A stretch of 63,128 bases of DNA, taken from Mycobacteriales bacterium. Lineage in GTDB: Bacteria; Actinomycetota; Actinomycetes; BP-191. This document shows positions 14,417 through 23,644 of this stretch, in pieces; positions within the stretch are counted from its first letter, which is position 1, and each line of letters starts with the position of its first letter. A program made the position numbers and the translations under genes. The stretch spans positions 1 through 63,128 of the forward strand of contig DASTMB010000073.1 in assembly GCA_035714365.1 (NCBI GenBank), written 5' to 3'. The notes beneath the pieces are model-generated. The model did not search any database and was not told where the DNA came from. It saw only the letters and a program-made list of their open reading frames with translations.

Positions 14417-15982
14417 GTGGGCGGCGACGCGGCGGCGGAGGAGCGGCGGGAGCGCCTGCTCGCCGCCGCGGCGGCGGTCGGCGGGGGCCTGCTGACCTAC
14501 GCGGCGTTCCCGCCGTTCGCGGTCCGGCCGCTCGCCGTCGCCGGCCCGGCGCTGCTGCTCGGCGCGGTGCGCCACCGCACCCCGCGGCAGGGCGCGCTGC
14601 TCGCGCTGCTGTACGGGCTGGCGTTCTTCGTGCCGCTGCTGTCCTGGCTGCAGGTCGGCGCCGGCACCAACGCCTGGCTGATCCTCGCGCTGCTCGAGTC
14701 GCTCATCGTCGCGGTGTCCGGCGCGGCGCTCGCGGCGGTGTCGCGGCTGCCGGCCTGGCCGCTGTGGTCGGCGTGCGTCGTCGTGGCGCAGGAGGCGGCG
14801 CGGGGGCGGCTGCCGTTCGGCGGGTTCACCTGGGGGCGGCTCGGCTTCAGCCAGGACGCGGGGCCGCTGCTGCGCTGGGCGGGGGTCGGCGGCCCGGCGC
14901 TGGTGACGTTCGTCGTGGCGCTGGCGGCCGGGCTGCTCGCCGTGGCGGCGCGGCACGCGGTGCTGTCGCGGCGGCTGTTCCGCGGCGGCGACGTGCGGGT
15001 CGCCTGGGCCGCGCTCGGCCTCGCGCTGCTGCCGGCGGTCCTGGGGCCGCTGCTGCCCGGCGCCCCGCCGGCGCCGCGCGCGACGACGGTCGCCGTCGTC
15101 CAGGGCAACGTGCCGCGGCTGGGGCTGGCGTCGTTCGACCCGAAGCAGCAGGAGCTGGTGATCCGCAACCACGTCGAGGCGACGCTGACCCTCGCCGAGG
15201 AGGTGGACAGCGGGCGGCTGCCGCGGCCGGCGTTCGTGGTCTGGCCGGAGAACAGCACCGACCGCGACCCGCGCGGCGACGCGGTGGTGCGCACGCAGAT
15301 CGAGGCGGCGGTCGGGCGGATCGGCGTGCCGGTGCTCGTCGGCGCGGTGCTGGACCGGCCGGACGGCGGCGCGGAGAACGCCGGCGTCGTGTGGGACCCG
15401 GCCACCGGCTTCGGCGCGACGTACGTGAAGCGGCACCTGGTGCCGTTCGGCGAGTACGTGCCGTTCCGCTCGGCGCTCCAGCCGGTGTTCGGGCGGCTGG
15501 CGCTGGTGGCGCACGACTTCGTGCCGGCGGGCGACGACGACGCGACGCCGCTCGACGTCGACGGCACCAAGGTCGGCGACGTCATCTGCTTCGAGGTCGC
15601 CTACGACGGGCTGGTCCGCGACACCGTCCGCGCCGGGGCCGAGGTGCTCGTCGTGCAGACCAACAACGCGTCGTTCGGCCGCTCGGCGCTGACCCGGCAG
15701 CAGCTCGCCATGTCGCGGGTGCGCGCGGTCGAGCACGGCCGCGCGGTGCTCGTCGCGGCGACGAGCGGCGTGAGCGCCGTCATCGCCCCGGACGGCTCGA
15801 CCGTCGACCAGTCGGAGATCTTCACCCGCGACCTGCTGGTGCACGTCGTGCCGCTGTCGTCCTCGCGTACGCTCGCGACGAGGGCCGGCGCGTGGCCGGA
15901 GTGGCTCCTCACGGCGGTGGCGGGAGCGGCGGTGCTGGCGGTCGCGGTCCCGGCCCTGCGGGCGCGGAGGCGGCGGGCGTGA
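14417..15982 (+). CDS. lnt: Apolipoprotein N-acyltransferase
   Basis: 521 residues from a GTG. Six or more membrane helices occupy residues 15-215 (LLTYAAFPPFA..., ALLALLYGLAFFVPLLSW). A C-terminal nitrilase-type domain carries the catalytic triad E278 (WPENSTD), K338 (YVKRHLVPFGEY) and C391 (VICFEVAYD). Lnt adds the third acyl chain to lipoproteins. It overlaps the next gene, a Ppm-type mannosyltransferase, by 4 nt; in mycobacteria these two functions are fused or adjacent. Confidence 0.94.
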   Translation: MGGDAAAEERRERLLAAAAAVGGGLLTYAAFPPFAVRPLAVAGPALLLGAVRHRTPRQGALLALLYGLAFFVPLLSWLQVGAGTNAWLILALLESLIVAVSGAALAAVSRLPAWPLWSACVVVAQEAARGRLPFGGFTWGRLGFSQDAGPLLRWAGVGGPALVTFVVALAAGLLAVAARHAVLSRRLFRGGDVRVAWAALGLALLPAVLGPLLPGAPPAPRATTVAVVQGNVPRLGLASFDPKQQELVIRNHVEATLTLAEEVDSGRLPRPAFVVWPENSTDRDPRGDAVVRTQIEAAVGRIGVPVLVGAVLDRPDGGAENAGVVWDPATGFGATYVKRHLVPFGEYVPFRSALQPVFGRLALVAHDFVPAGDDDATPLDVDGTKVGDVICFEVAYDGLVRDTVRAGAEVLVVQTNNASFGRSALTRQQLAMSRVRAVEHGRAVLVAATSGVSAVIAPDGSTVDQSEIFTRDLLVHVVPLSSSRTLATRAGAWPEWLLTAVAGAAVLAVAVPALRARRRRA

Positions 15983-16755
15983 CGACCGGCGACCTCGGAC
16001 GCGTCGTCGTCTGCATCCCCACCTACAACGAGGCCGGCAACGTCGCGTCCATCGTCGGCCGGGTCCGCGCGGCCGTGCCCGAGGCGGCCGTGCTCGTCGT
16101 CGACGACGGCTCGCCCGACGGCACCGGCGCCATCGCCGAGGGCCTCGCCGCCGCCGATGAGTCGGTGCACGTGCTGCACCGGACGGCGAAGGACGGGCTC
16201 GGCGCGGCGTACATCGCGGCGTTCGCCTGGGCGAAGGAGCGCGGCTACGACGTCGCCGTCGAGATGGACGCCGACGGCTCGCACCAGCCGGAGGAGCTGC
16301 CGCGGCTGCTGGCGGCGTTGCGCGGCGCCGACGTCGTCCTCGGCTCCCGGTGGGTCACCGGCGGCGCGGTCCGCAACTGGCCGACGTCGCGGCGGCTGCT
16401 CAGCCAGGGTGGCAACACGTACACGCGCGTCGCGCTCGGCCTGCCGCTGCGCGACGCGACGGGCGGGTACCGCGCGTACCGGATGCCGGTGCTCGACGCG
16501 CTGCCGCTCGGCGAGGTCGCGTCGCAGGGGTACTGCTTCCAGGTCGACCTGGCGTGGCAGGCGTGGCGGGCCGGCTTCCGGATCGTGGAGGTGCCGATCA
16601 CGTTCGTGGAGCGCGAGGTCGGCGAGAGCAAGATGAGCCGCGCGATCGTCGCCGAGGCGCTGTGGCGGGTGACCTGGTGGTCGCTGCGGTCGCTGCGCGC
16701 GCGCCCGCGCGGGCGGCACCCGTCCTCGGTCGGCCCGGCGGCGGGGGAGCGGTAG
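15979..16755 (+). CDS. ppm1: Polyprenol monophosphomannose synthase (GT2)
   Basis: 258 residues from a GTG overlapping the lnt stop. GT2 motifs: IPTYNEAGNV, LVVDDGSPDGTG, EMDADGSHQPEELP (the DxD metal site), VLGSRWVTGG, and SQGYCFQVDLAW. No C-terminal membrane domain is present, as in actinobacterial Ppm. It makes polyprenyl-phosphate-mannose from GDP-mannose for envelope glycans and protein O-mannosylation. GDP-mannose supply may come from the guanylyltransferase gene at 41826. Confidence 0.9.
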   Translation: MTTGDLGRVVVCIPTYNEAGNVASIVGRVRAAVPEAAVLVVDDGSPDGTGAIAEGLAAADESVHVLHRTAKDGLGAAYIAAFAWAKERGYDVAVEMDADGSHQPEELPRLLAALRGADVVLGSRWVTGGAVRNWPTSRRLLSQGGNTYTRVALGLPLRDATGGYRAYRMPVLDALPLGEVASQGYCFQVDLAWQAWRAGFRIVEVPITFVEREVGESKMSRAIVAEALWRVTWWSLRSLRARPRGRHPSSVGPAAGER

Positions 16756-17268
16756 ATGCCGCTGCTGCTGGTGGTCGCGTTCGTCGTGATCCCGCTGGTC
16801 GAGATCTACGTGCTGATCCAGGTCGGCCACGTCATCGGCGTGCTGCCGACGATCGGGCTGCTGCTCGTCGTGTCGTTCGTCGGGGCGTGGCTGGTCAAGC
16901 GCGAGGGCGTGCGGACGTGGCGGGCGTTCCGGCTGGCGCTGGACGAGGGGCGGGTCCCGGCGCGGGAGACCGCCGACGGCGCGCTGGTCATCGTGGGCGG
17001 CGCGCTGCTGCTGGCGCCGGGGTTCGTCACCGACGTGCTCGGCGCGCTCTGCGTGCTGCCGCCGACCCGCGCGGTCGTCCGCAAGTTGCTCTACGGCGTG
17101 GTCGCGTCGCGGTTCAGCCCGCTCGGCTGGTACGAGACGGCGAAGTTCGGGGCGGAGCGGGTGCGCAAGGTGCGGGCGAAGCGGATGCCGTCGACCCGGC
17201 CGGCGAACGACCCTGGCCGCGCCGGGCGTCCGCCGGAGCCGCCGCCGCCCGCGCTGCCGCCGGAATAG
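16756..17268 (+). CDS. fxsA: FxsA family membrane protein
   Basis: 170 residues starting immediately after the Ppm stop. FxsA features: an N-terminal helix (LLVVAFVVIPLVEIYVLIQVG), a second helix with GLLLVVSFVGAWLVKREG, a LLLAPGFVTDVLG segment and a cytosolic basic tail (RVRKVRAKR), then a Pro-rich end. Function is poorly known; E. coli FxsA affects phage F exclusion. The lnt–ppm–fxsA order with rbpA behind it recurs in actinobacteria. Confidence 0.88.
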   Translation: MPLLLVVAFVVIPLVEIYVLIQVGHVIGVLPTIGLLLVVSFVGAWLVKREGVRTWRAFRLALDEGRVPARETADGALVIVGGALLLAPGFVTDVLGALCVLPPTRAVVRKLLYGVVASRFSPLGWYETAKFGAERVRKVRAKRMPSTRPANDPGRAGRPPEPPPPALPPE

Positions 17269-17312
17269 GAACAGGCCACGTGCACCGGGGGGGTGGTGCG
17301 CGCGGCCTGTTC
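17269..17312. terminator. Hairpin between convergent fxsA and rbpA
   Basis: Arms GAACAGGCC (17269-17277) and GGCCTGTTC (17304-17312) are perfect complements, with a G-rich loop. The element starts one base after the fxsA stop and lies 41 bp from the rbpA stop on the other strand, so it probably serves both genes. Confidence 0.65.
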
Positions 17313-17353
17313 GTCTAAGGGCGCCTCGCGGCGCTGCTGCGTATCGTAGCGGG

Positions 17354-17701
17354 TCAGGCGCTCTTCTTCTTGTCGGCGGCGTGCAGGGCCGCGAGCTGCT
17401 CGCGGAGGACCTCCTCGAGGTCGCCCGTCGAACGCCGCTCGCGGAGCATGTCCATGTGCGTCCGGGCCGGCTTGACCTTCTTCGGCTCGGGCGCGGCGGC
17501 GCCGGCGTGCAGCGCGGTGGTGCCGCAGAACCGGCACTCCCACGTCGCCGGCACCTCGGCGTCGGCCGCGAGGGGCACCGTCATGTGGTGGCCCTTCGGG
17601 CAGTCGTAGCCGGCCGACTGGCGCGGGGCGAGGTCGGTGTTGCGGTCGTTCTCGTAGCTGATGGCGCCGAGGCGGCTGCCCCGGAGGACTCGCTCACCCA
17701 T
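17354..17701 (-). CDS. rbpA: RNA polymerase-binding protein RbpA
   Basis: 115 residues. The N-terminus RVLRGSRLGAISYEN and DRNTDLAPRQ is diagnostic. The central zinc-binding region has DCPKGHH and ECRFCG. The C-terminal RTHMDMLRERRS is the sigma-interaction part. RbpA stabilises open complexes with the principal sigma factor and occurs only in actinobacteria, which helps fix the phylum. The KKKSA tail is slightly longer than usual. Confidence 0.95.
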   Translation of the reverse strand: MGERVLRGSRLGAISYENDRNTDLAPRQSAGYDCPKGHHMTVPLAADAEVPATWECRFCGTTALHAGAAAPEPKKVKPARTHMDMLRERRSTGDLEEVLREQLAALHAADKKKSA

Positions 17702-17855
17702 GTGGGGCCTCCCGGGTGTCAGGGGGAATCGCTTCGTTCAACGGCTCGTCACCCTCCGGAATTCCCGGTGTGACCGGCGTCACGCGCGAGGCAAGGGGGA
17801 CCGCACCTTCCTGCCAGCCCGTTTCCTGTCACAGGGGGTGGTTACAGTCCCGGCC

Positions 17856-18239
17856 ATGCGGATCACACGGGACGCGGTATGGCTGGTGGCGCTGGGCCGG
17901 GTCGGCATCGGGCTCGGGATGCTGGCGCGGCCGCGGCTGCTGCCCGCCGTCGTCGGCGTCGACAGCGGGACGGCCGCGCGCGTGTCGTGGGTGGTGCGGA
18001 TGCTCGGCGTGCGGGAGGTGGTGCTCGGGGCCGGTGCGCTGGCGGCGTTGCGGCGCGGGGCGGACGCCCGCGACTGGGTGCTGGCGCAGGCGGTGAGCGA
18101 CGCGGTCGACTCGGCGGCGTTCGCCGGGGCGGTGGCGCGCGGGCACGCGCACCGGGTGACCGGGTCGCTGTTCGCGTGCACGGGGGCGGCGGCGGCCGCG
18201 GTGCAGGGGGTGAGCCTGGCGGGGGAGCGGGGCGAGTGA
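17856..18239 (+). CDS. Small integral membrane protein, DUF4267-like
   Basis: 127 residues, hydrophobic, with about four helices (LVALGRVGIGLGMLARP, VVRMLGVREVVLGAGALAAL, AVSDAVDSAAFAGAVA, LFACTGAAAAAVQG). The VRxLGxRE and SDAVDSxA elements are seen in small actinobacterial membrane proteins that I associate with DUF4267. Role unknown. Divergent from rbpA with a 154-bp gap that presumably holds both promoters. Confidence 0.6.
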   Translation: MRITRDAVWLVALGRVGIGLGMLARPRLLPAVVGVDSGTAARVSWVVRMLGVREVVLGAGALAALRRGADARDWVLAQAVSDAVDSAAFAGAVARGHAHRVTGSLFACTGAAAAAVQGVSLAGERGE

Positions 18240-18257
18240 GTCGGGTGGCCGCCCGGG

Positions 18258-18467
18258 TCAGGGGTCGAGGAGGCGGTCGCGCAGCTCGGCGTTGGTCATG
18301 CCCTCGGCGGTGAGGCGCCACTGGCGGAGGCAGCGTTCGATCTCGGCCGGGTCGTGCGCGGCGCGCGCGGCGGCGACGGCGGTGGCCAGGTCGTCGTAGA
18401 ACGCCGCCTGCTCCGGCGCGTCGAGGGAGGCGACCCAGGCGAGGAGGGGGACGTTCGCGGCGGTCAC
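18258..18467 (-). CDS. Small hypothetical protein coupled to acyl-CoA dehydrogenase
   Basis: 69 residues from a GTG that overlaps the stop of the upstream acyl-CoA dehydrogenase gene (4-nt overlap). It is mostly helical and charged: [21 protein letters not shown], then [23 protein letters not shown] and LRDRLLDP. The [12 protein letters not shown] element resembles small DUF-type proteins fused or adjacent to unrelated enzymes in actinobacteria. No function is known. The tight coupling argues it is a real gene. Confidence 0.6.
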   Translation of the reverse strand: MTAANVPLLAWVASLDAPEQAAFYDDLATAVAAARAAHDPAEIERCLRQWRLTAEGMTNAELRDRLLDP

Positions 18468-20173
18468 AGCGACGCCCCGTCCACGACGTGCGCGAACGCC
18501 CGGTGGCCCTCGCCCGCGGCCGGGTCGCCGAGCAGGCGCCGGCGTGTCCAGAGCGAGGCGACGAGCGCGGTGCGGGCGTCGCCGCGGTCGAGGTCGAACG
18601 CCGCCTGCTCGGTCAGCGCGGCGGCCGCGAGCAGGTGCGCCATGCGTTCCATCAGCGCGCGGGCGCGGGCCTGGGTGGCGTCGGCGGTGGGTGCCGCGGC
18701 GGCGGCGCGGGCCGCCTCGGCGACCTCGTCGCGGACGGTGCGCAGGCGTTCGGCGACCGGGCCGAGCCACTCGCCGGCGCAGGCGTCGAGGGCGGCGTCG
18801 ACGCGGGCGAGGTACGGCGTCAGCGCGTCGTCGCGGGCGAGCGCGCGGAGGACGTCGAGGGAGAGCACGTTCGTGGTGCCCTCCCAGACGGGCAGCACCT
18901 GCGCGTCGCGGAGCAGGCGGGGGATCTCGGTGTCCTCGATGTACCCGGGGCCGCCGAAGCACTCGACGACCTCGCTGGCCGCGGCGACCGCGAGCTTACC
19001 GGTGGACGCCTTGGCGAGCGTCGCCGCGAACCGCAGCAGCGCCGCCGCGCCCTCGTCGCGTTCCACCTCGGCCCGGCCGAGCAGCTCGAAGCAGAGCCCG
19101 GTGAGCGCGAACGCCGCGTCCGCGTCGACGCCGAGCCAGGCCAGCACCTCGCGGTGCAGCGGCTGGCGGAACAGCCGCAGCCCGAACGCCTCCCGCGTCT
19201 CCGCGTAGCTGCGCGCGAGCAGCAGGCCGCGGCGCATCGCGGCCGCCGCGGCGGCGGCGTTGTGCAGCCGGGTCACCTGGACGAGCGCGAGCATCCGGCG
19301 CAGCCCCGGCTCGGCCGGGTCGCCGACCGGCCACGCCTCGGCACCGTCGAGGCGGACCTCGGCGGAGGGGAGGGCGCGGGTGCCGAGCTTGTCCTTCAGC
19401 CGGTGGACGAAGAGGCCGGGCGCGGTGTCGCGGGTCCCGGCCGCGTAGCGGGGGACGACGAAGCAGGCGAGGCCCCGCGAGCCGCCCGGCGCGCCGTCCG
19501 GCCGGGCCAGCGCGACCGCGAACTCCGCGGTCGTCGCCGAGCAGAACCACTTCTCGCCGTGCAGCCGCCAGGTCCCGTCCGCGTCCGCGCGGGCGGCGGT
19601 CGTGGCGCGGCCGACGTCGCTGCCGCCCTCGCTCTCGGTCATCCACTGCCCGGACGTCCACGCCTCGTCCGGGTCGCGGGCCAGCAGCCGGGGGAGCAGC
19701 CGGTCGCGCAGCGCCGGGTCGACGCCGTCGGCCAGCAGCACCGTCGCCGCCCCGTCGCTCATCGCCACCGGGCAGGAGAACGTCGCCGACCACGGCCCGT
19801 ACAGGTGCAGCAGCGCGTGCTGGACGACCCGCGCGCCGGCGCCCCAGGTCGCGCGCGCCTCCGGCTCGTACGGCAGCGCGACCAGGCCGTGCCGGGCGGC
19901 GGCGCGGCGTTGCGTCTCCCAGCCCTGCCCCGTCTCGATCCGGTCGACCCGGCGGCCCCACCCGTCGTACGGGACGTGCACCGGCGGGTGGCGCTCCGCG
20001 TCGAGGTGCGCGGCGCGCAGCGGGCCGGCGGCGTCGGCGGCGAGCGACTCCAGCAGGGGAGCGGCGTTCTTGTGCCCGACCTCGCCGAGCAGCCGGTCCA
20101 GGTGGGCGCGCAGCATCGCGTCGCCGGCGTAGAGGTCGGGGAGCGGGGCGAGGTCCTGGACGAAGCGCGGCAT
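18464..20173 (-). CDS. Acyl-CoA dehydrogenase (AidB-like group)
   Basis: 569 residues, longer than standard ACADs (about 380) and typical of the AidB/long group. FAD and substrate motifs: [50 protein letters not shown], and the C-terminal [25 protein letters not shown] with [11 protein letters not shown]. The catalytic base region is close to YIEDTEIP. The substrate cannot be set; it may be a long-chain or unusual acyl-CoA. The last 100 residues form a helical extension. Confidence 0.9.
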   Translation of the reverse strand: MPRFVQDLAPLPDLYAGDAMLRAHLDRLLGEVGHKNAAPLLESLAADAAGPLRAAHLDAERHPPVHVPYDGWGRRVDRIETGQGWETQRRAAARHGLVALPYEPEARATWGAGARVVQHALLHLYGPWSATFSCPVAMSDGAATVLLADGVDPALRDRLLPRLLARDPDEAWTSGQWMTESEGGSDVGRATTAARADADGTWRLHGEKWFCSATTAEFAVALARPDGAPGGSRGLACFVVPRYAAGTRDTAPGLFVHRLKDKLGTRALPSAEVRLDGAEAWPVGDPAEPGLRRMLALVQVTRLHNAAAAAAAMRRGLLLARSYAETREAFGLRLFRQPLHREVLAWLGVDADAAFALTGLCFELLGRAEVERDEGAAALLRFAATLAKASTGKLAVAAASEVVECFGGPGYIEDTEIPRLLRDAQVLPVWEGTTNVLSLDVLRALARDDALTPYLARVDAALDACAGEWLGPVAERLRTVRDEVAEAARAAAAAPTADATQARARALMERMAHLLAAAALTEQAAFDLDRGDARTALVASLWTRRRLLGDPAAGEGHRAFAHVVDGASL

Positions 20174-20295
20174 GCGCTGATCATCGGGGTTCGCGCCCGG
20201 CGGGCGCCAGGGCGGCGTTCAAGGAGTGGACGAATCGGGCCGATGTGCACAAGAGTCACCCGAGCACCGTCCACCCCTCGCCCTACGGAGGCGCC

Positions 20296-21339
20296 ATGCG
20301 TACGCGTGCCGCGACCCGGGTGGCGGGCGTCGTCCTGGCGCTCGCCGCGCTGGGGGCCTCGGCCGCCGTCGGCGTGACCGGCAACGGCACCCCGCCCGCG
20401 CCGGACGCCGCCGCCGCGAAGGTGCTCGCCGCCGCGCGGACGCACCTGGGGGACAAGTACGTCTACGGCGCCACCGGGCCAGACCGCTGGGACTGCTCCG
20501 GGCTGACGTCGGTGCTCTGGCGCACCGTCGGCGGCGCGAGCGCGATCCCGCGCACGTCCCGGCAGCAGCAGGCGTGGGCCTGGCCGCTGCGCGCGGCCGA
20601 CGCGCGCCCGGGCGACCTGGTGTTCTTCGGCTCGCCGGTGACGCACGTCGCGTTCTACCAGGGGAACGGCCGCATCCTCGACGCCTCGAGCTCGAAGGGC
20701 GTCGTGGTGGAGCGCGCGATCTGGACCGGCGACGTCGTGCGGTACGGCCGGGTGCCACGCAGCGGTGTCCCGCACCCGGCGCCGCCGCCCGCACCGAAGC
20801 CCGCGCCCGCGCCGGTCGCCAAGCCGGCCCCGAAGCCGGCGCCGAAGCCTGTGGCCAAGCCCGCCCCCAAGCCTGGGGCGAAGCCGGCGCCGAAGGCCGC
20901 GCCCGCCCCGGCGCGGACGACGTTGCGCCCGGTCCCGCCGCCGGGGCACCGGCCGCGGACGGCGACGACGCCGGAGATGGCGCGGTTCGTGGCGGCGTTG
21001 CGCACCCGGATCGGGACCGACTGGGCGGCGGGCGAGAGCGGCGAGCACGGGCCGCGGTACGACGCGGCCGGGCTGGTCCGCTGGGCCTGGGCGCGGTGCG
21101 GGTACGCGATCCTGCCGAACACCCCCGCCGCGATCGAGCGCCTCGCGAAGCCGGTGGCGCTGCGCGACCTGGCCGTCGGCGACCTCGTCCTCTACGGCGG
21201 GCCGGCCGTGCACGTCGGGGTCTACGTCGGCAACGGCCAGATGATCGACGCGTCGAAGGTGCTGCGGACGGTGTCGCAGCGGGCGGTGTTCGCGAGCGAG
21301 ACGGTGCGGTTCGCGCGGCTCACGCCGCCCCGGCACTAG
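20296..21339 (+). CDS. Secreted protein with one active and one degenerate NlpC/P60 domain
   Basis: 347 residues from an ATG with CGGAGG upstream. After a signal (RVAGVVLALAALGASAAVG) comes an NlpC/P60 domain (about 45-160) with C67 in WDCSGL and H117 in VTHVAFY. A linker of Pro/Ala/Lys repeats follows (about 165-220). A second NlpC/P60-like domain (about 230-340) keeps H306 and GDLVLYGGPAVHVGVYVG, but RYDAAGL has Ala257 where the catalytic Cys belongs. The first domain should cleave peptidoglycan peptides; the second probably only binds. The linker may cross the cell wall. Confidence 0.88.
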   Translation: MRTRAATRVAGVVLALAALGASAAVGVTGNGTPPAPDAAAAKVLAAARTHLGDKYVYGATGPDRWDCSGLTSVLWRTVGGASAIPRTSRQQQAWAWPLRAADARPGDLVFFGSPVTHVAFYQGNGRILDASSSKGVVVERAIWTGDVVRYGRVPRSGVPHPAPPPAPKPAPAPVAKPAPKPAPKPVAKPAPKPGAKPAPKAAPAPARTTLRPVPPPGHRPRTATTPEMARFVAALRTRIGTDWAAGESGEHGPRYDAAGLVRWAWARCGYAILPNTPAAIERLAKPVALRDLAVGDLVLYGGPAVHVGVYVGNGQMIDASKVLRTVSQRAVFASETVRFARLTPPRH

Positions 21340-21421
21340 CCCTACTAGGCACACCACCCCATCGGGTGATCCTGGGCGAAACGCCGGACAGCGGCTCCGC
21401 GGCCGACCTAACATCCCGCGC

Positions 21422-21640
21422 ATGGTGGCGACCACATACGAGATCGGGCTGCGCCGGCTTGCGCGCGGCTGGGAGTGGCAGATCGTGACGTTCTCGCGCG
21501 GGGAGATGTTCCTGCGCGCGAAGGGCACGGCGCCGTTCCGCTGGATGGCACGGATCGACGCGACCCGGTGCCTCAAGCACAACCGCACCGCGCTCACCTA
21601 TGGGCACGAGCCGTGGCTCGACGGGATCGACCTGCGCTGA
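21422..21640 (+). CDS. Small hypothetical protein
   Basis: 72 residues, basic and Trp/Arg-rich: a strand-like YEIGLRRLARGWEWQIVTFSRGEMFLRAKG followed by FRWMARIDATRC and a tail ending LDGIDLR. It looks like a compact beta sheet with one helix. No family recognised. There is room for a promoter in the 82 bp upstream. Codon use is as in its neighbours. Confidence 0.5.
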   Translation: MVATTYEIGLRRLARGWEWQIVTFSRGEMFLRAKGTAPFRWMARIDATRCLKHNRTALTYGHEPWLDGIDLR

Positions 21641-21674
21641 CGGCGCCGCCCGGCCCCGGGCGGCGGGACGGCCG

Positions 21675-22070
21675 CTAGAACCCGTAGTGCGCCTGGTCGC
21701 GCCGCGCCAGCCGCTCCTGCTCCTCCCTGATCCGCTCCTCGTGGCTCGGCAGGTCGATGCCGTACCGGCCGTGGCGCAGGCGGGGCAGCAGCTCGTACGG
21801 CGGCGGCCCGGCCTCGCCCTCCTCGTCACGGACCACCGGCGGCGGCGGCCGGAACGCCAGCACCGGCTCGCCCGGCCGCGACGCGCGGAACGCCGCCCAC
21901 TCCCGGTCCAGGAACGCGAGCACCCGCTCCTCGTCGCTGGACCCCAGCGCGAACACGGCCTTCGCCCAGGCGAGGGCGAACCAGCGGTCCGGCGCGGTCG
22001 CGGTGCGGCGGGCGGCGAAGTGCTGGTGCAGGCGGTGGCGCGCAATCGCCTGGAGGGGCTCGGCGGTCAT
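21675..22070 (-). CDS. Hypothetical protein
   Basis: 131 residues. The first half is helical (PLQAIARHRLHQHFAARR, RWFALAWAKAVFALGSSDEERVLAFLDREWAAF); the second half is Pro- and Glu-rich and ends in a charged coil (SHEERIREEQERLARRDQAHYGF). No signal or membrane segment, so cytosolic. Function unknown. It converges on the small gene at 21422 and lies 49 bp from the next minus-strand gene. Confidence 0.55.
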   Translation of the reverse strand: MTAEPLQAIARHRLHQHFAARRTATAPDRWFALAWAKAVFALGSSDEERVLAFLDREWAAFRASRPGEPVLAFRPPPPVVRDEEGEAGPPPYELLPRLRHGRYGIDLPSHEERIREEQERLARRDQAHYGF

Positions 22071-22119
22071 GCTCCCGACGGTAGGACGGGGGTGTGACAG
22101 AAACGGGGACCGACACGCG

Positions 22120-22779
22120 TCAGCCGCCGAGGAAGCCGCCGATCAGGTCGGCGAGGGCGGCCTCGTCCAGGCGCTCGTACTGGTGCGGCGCGCCCGGCAG
22201 CACGGCGAGCCGGCCGTGCGGGAGGCGGTCGACCGCCGCCTCGCACTCGGCGCGGGTGACCAGCGCGTCCGCCTCACCGACGACGACCAGGGTGGGGCAG
22301 GCGACGGCGCCGAGGTCGAGCGGCGGCGCGGTGCCGAGGCCGGTGAGGAACGCCGCCGTGCGCTCGAGCATCGTCCGGGCGCCGGGGCCGGGGTGGCGTC
22401 CGGCGAGGTCGGCCACGAACGCCGGGGCGCGTTCGGTCAGCCGGTCCGGGTCGAGCCGCCGCGCCTCGGCGGCGGCGACCTCCGGCGTCCAGGCGAGCTT
22501 GGTGGCGACCGTGACCACGCGGCGTACCCGCTCGGGGGCGGCCGCGGCGGCGGCGAGGGCGACGTAGCCGCCGAGGCTGTAGCCGACCAGGTCGAGCGGC
22601 CCGTCGCCCGCGGCCAGCACGGTGTCGACAAAGGCACCGAGGTCGAACGGCCCGGCGTCCGGGCGCGCGCCGTGCCCGTCGAGGTCCGGCAGAGCGACAG
22701 CGCCGTCCGGGGCGAGGCGGGCGGCGAGGCCGGCGAGCTGGGCCGCGTTGCCGAGCGCGCCGTGCAGGAGGACCAGCAC
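22120..22779 (-). CDS. Alpha/beta hydrolase
   Basis: 219 residues from a GTG. The fold is clear: oxyanion region LVLLHGALGNAAQL, PDLDGHGARPDAGPF, nucleophile Ser in VGYSLGGYVAL, acid Asp in VVVGEADALV and His in PGAPHQYERLD. It is a compact single-domain hydrolase resembling MenH-type or general esterases; the substrate is unknown. Confidence 0.85.
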   Translation of the reverse strand: MLVLLHGALGNAAQLAGLAARLAPDGAVALPDLDGHGARPDAGPFDLGAFVDTVLAAGDGPLDLVGYSLGGYVALAAAAAAPERVRRVVTVATKLAWTPEVAAAEARRLDPDRLTERAPAFVADLAGRHPGPGARTMLERTAAFLTGLGTAPPLDLGAVACPTLVVVGEADALVTRAECEAAVDRLPHGRLAVLPGAPHQYERLDEAALADLIGGFLGG

Positions 22780-22846
22780 GCGGCGACCCTACCGGCGGCG
22801 AGTGTCGGGTCGCCGACAGGGATTGCCGGGGCGCGGGAACGGGTCC

Positions 22847-23644
22847 ATGCTCGCGCGCATGACCATACGGGGGATCGACTACTTCAGCGGCGAGCGCGCC
22901 GACTTCGCGGCGTTCCGGGCGGCGGGCCTCTCGTTCGCCTGCCGGTACATCTCGACGCCCGGCAACGACAAGAACCTCACGCCCCACGAGGTGGCGGGCC
23001 TCCACGCGAACGGCCTGAGCATCGTCGTCGTCTTCGAACGCACGCAGCTCCGGTCCCTGGAAGGCGCCGCCGGCGGCACCGAGGACGGCGGGCTGGCGCG
23101 CGAGCAGGCCGGCGTCCTCGGCTGCCCGGGCACGGTCCCGATCTACGCGGCGGTCGACTTCGACGCCCAGCCGAAGGACATGCCGACGGTGCTCGCCTAC
23201 CTGCGGGCGTTCGAGGCGGCGGTCGCGCCGCACCCGCTCGGCGTCTACGGCGGATTCCGGGTGATCGACACGGTGCACAAGGCGCACGGCTGGCGGGTGC
23301 CGGGGCCGTTCCTGTGGCAGGCCGGGGCGTGGTCGAAGCAGGGGCGCCACCCGGCCGCGCACCTGCACCAGAACGGCGGTGACCACGTCGGCGGCGTCGA
23401 TGTCGACACCGACCGCGCCACCGGTCCCGGCTACGGCGGCTGGGCACCGCCCGGCGGCGTGCTGGCCCGCCTCGACGCGGACGACCTCGCGGCGATCGCC
23501 GGGCTGGTCCGCAACGCGCTCGACGAGGGCACCGGCCACGGCCAGCACGACTGGGGCAGCACCAGCAAGGCGATCCTCGGCACCGTGCAGGCGAACCACA
23601 ACGACCTCGCCGACGTGCGGCACGCCCTGCGCGAGCACACGTAA
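22847..23644 (+). CDS. DUF1906 (glycoside hydrolase-like) domain protein
   Basis: 265 residues from the first of two close ATGs (the other is 22859); no strong ribosome site decides between them. The DUF1906/Rv2525c-like barrel is seen in IRGIDYFSGERADFAAFRAAG, FACRYIS, HANGLSIVVVFE, VPIYAAVDFDA, GVYGGFRVID and FLWQAGAW. Relatives are thought to act on cell-wall glycans. Unlike Rv2525c it has no visible export signal. A C-terminal segment of about 60 residues (after GGVLARLDADDLAAIAGL) is helical and acidic/His-containing. Confidence 0.8.
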   Translation: MLARMTIRGIDYFSGERADFAAFRAAGLSFACRYISTPGNDKNLTPHEVAGLHANGLSIVVVFERTQLRSLEGAAGGTEDGGLAREQAGVLGCPGTVPIYAAVDFDAQPKDMPTVLAYLRAFEAAVAPHPLGVYGGFRVIDTVHKAHGWRVPGPFLWQAGAWSKQGRHPAAHLHQNGGDHVGGVDVDTDRATGPGYGGWAPPGGVLARLDADDLAAIAGLVRNALDEGTGHGQHDWGSTSKAILGTVQANHNDLADVRHALREHT

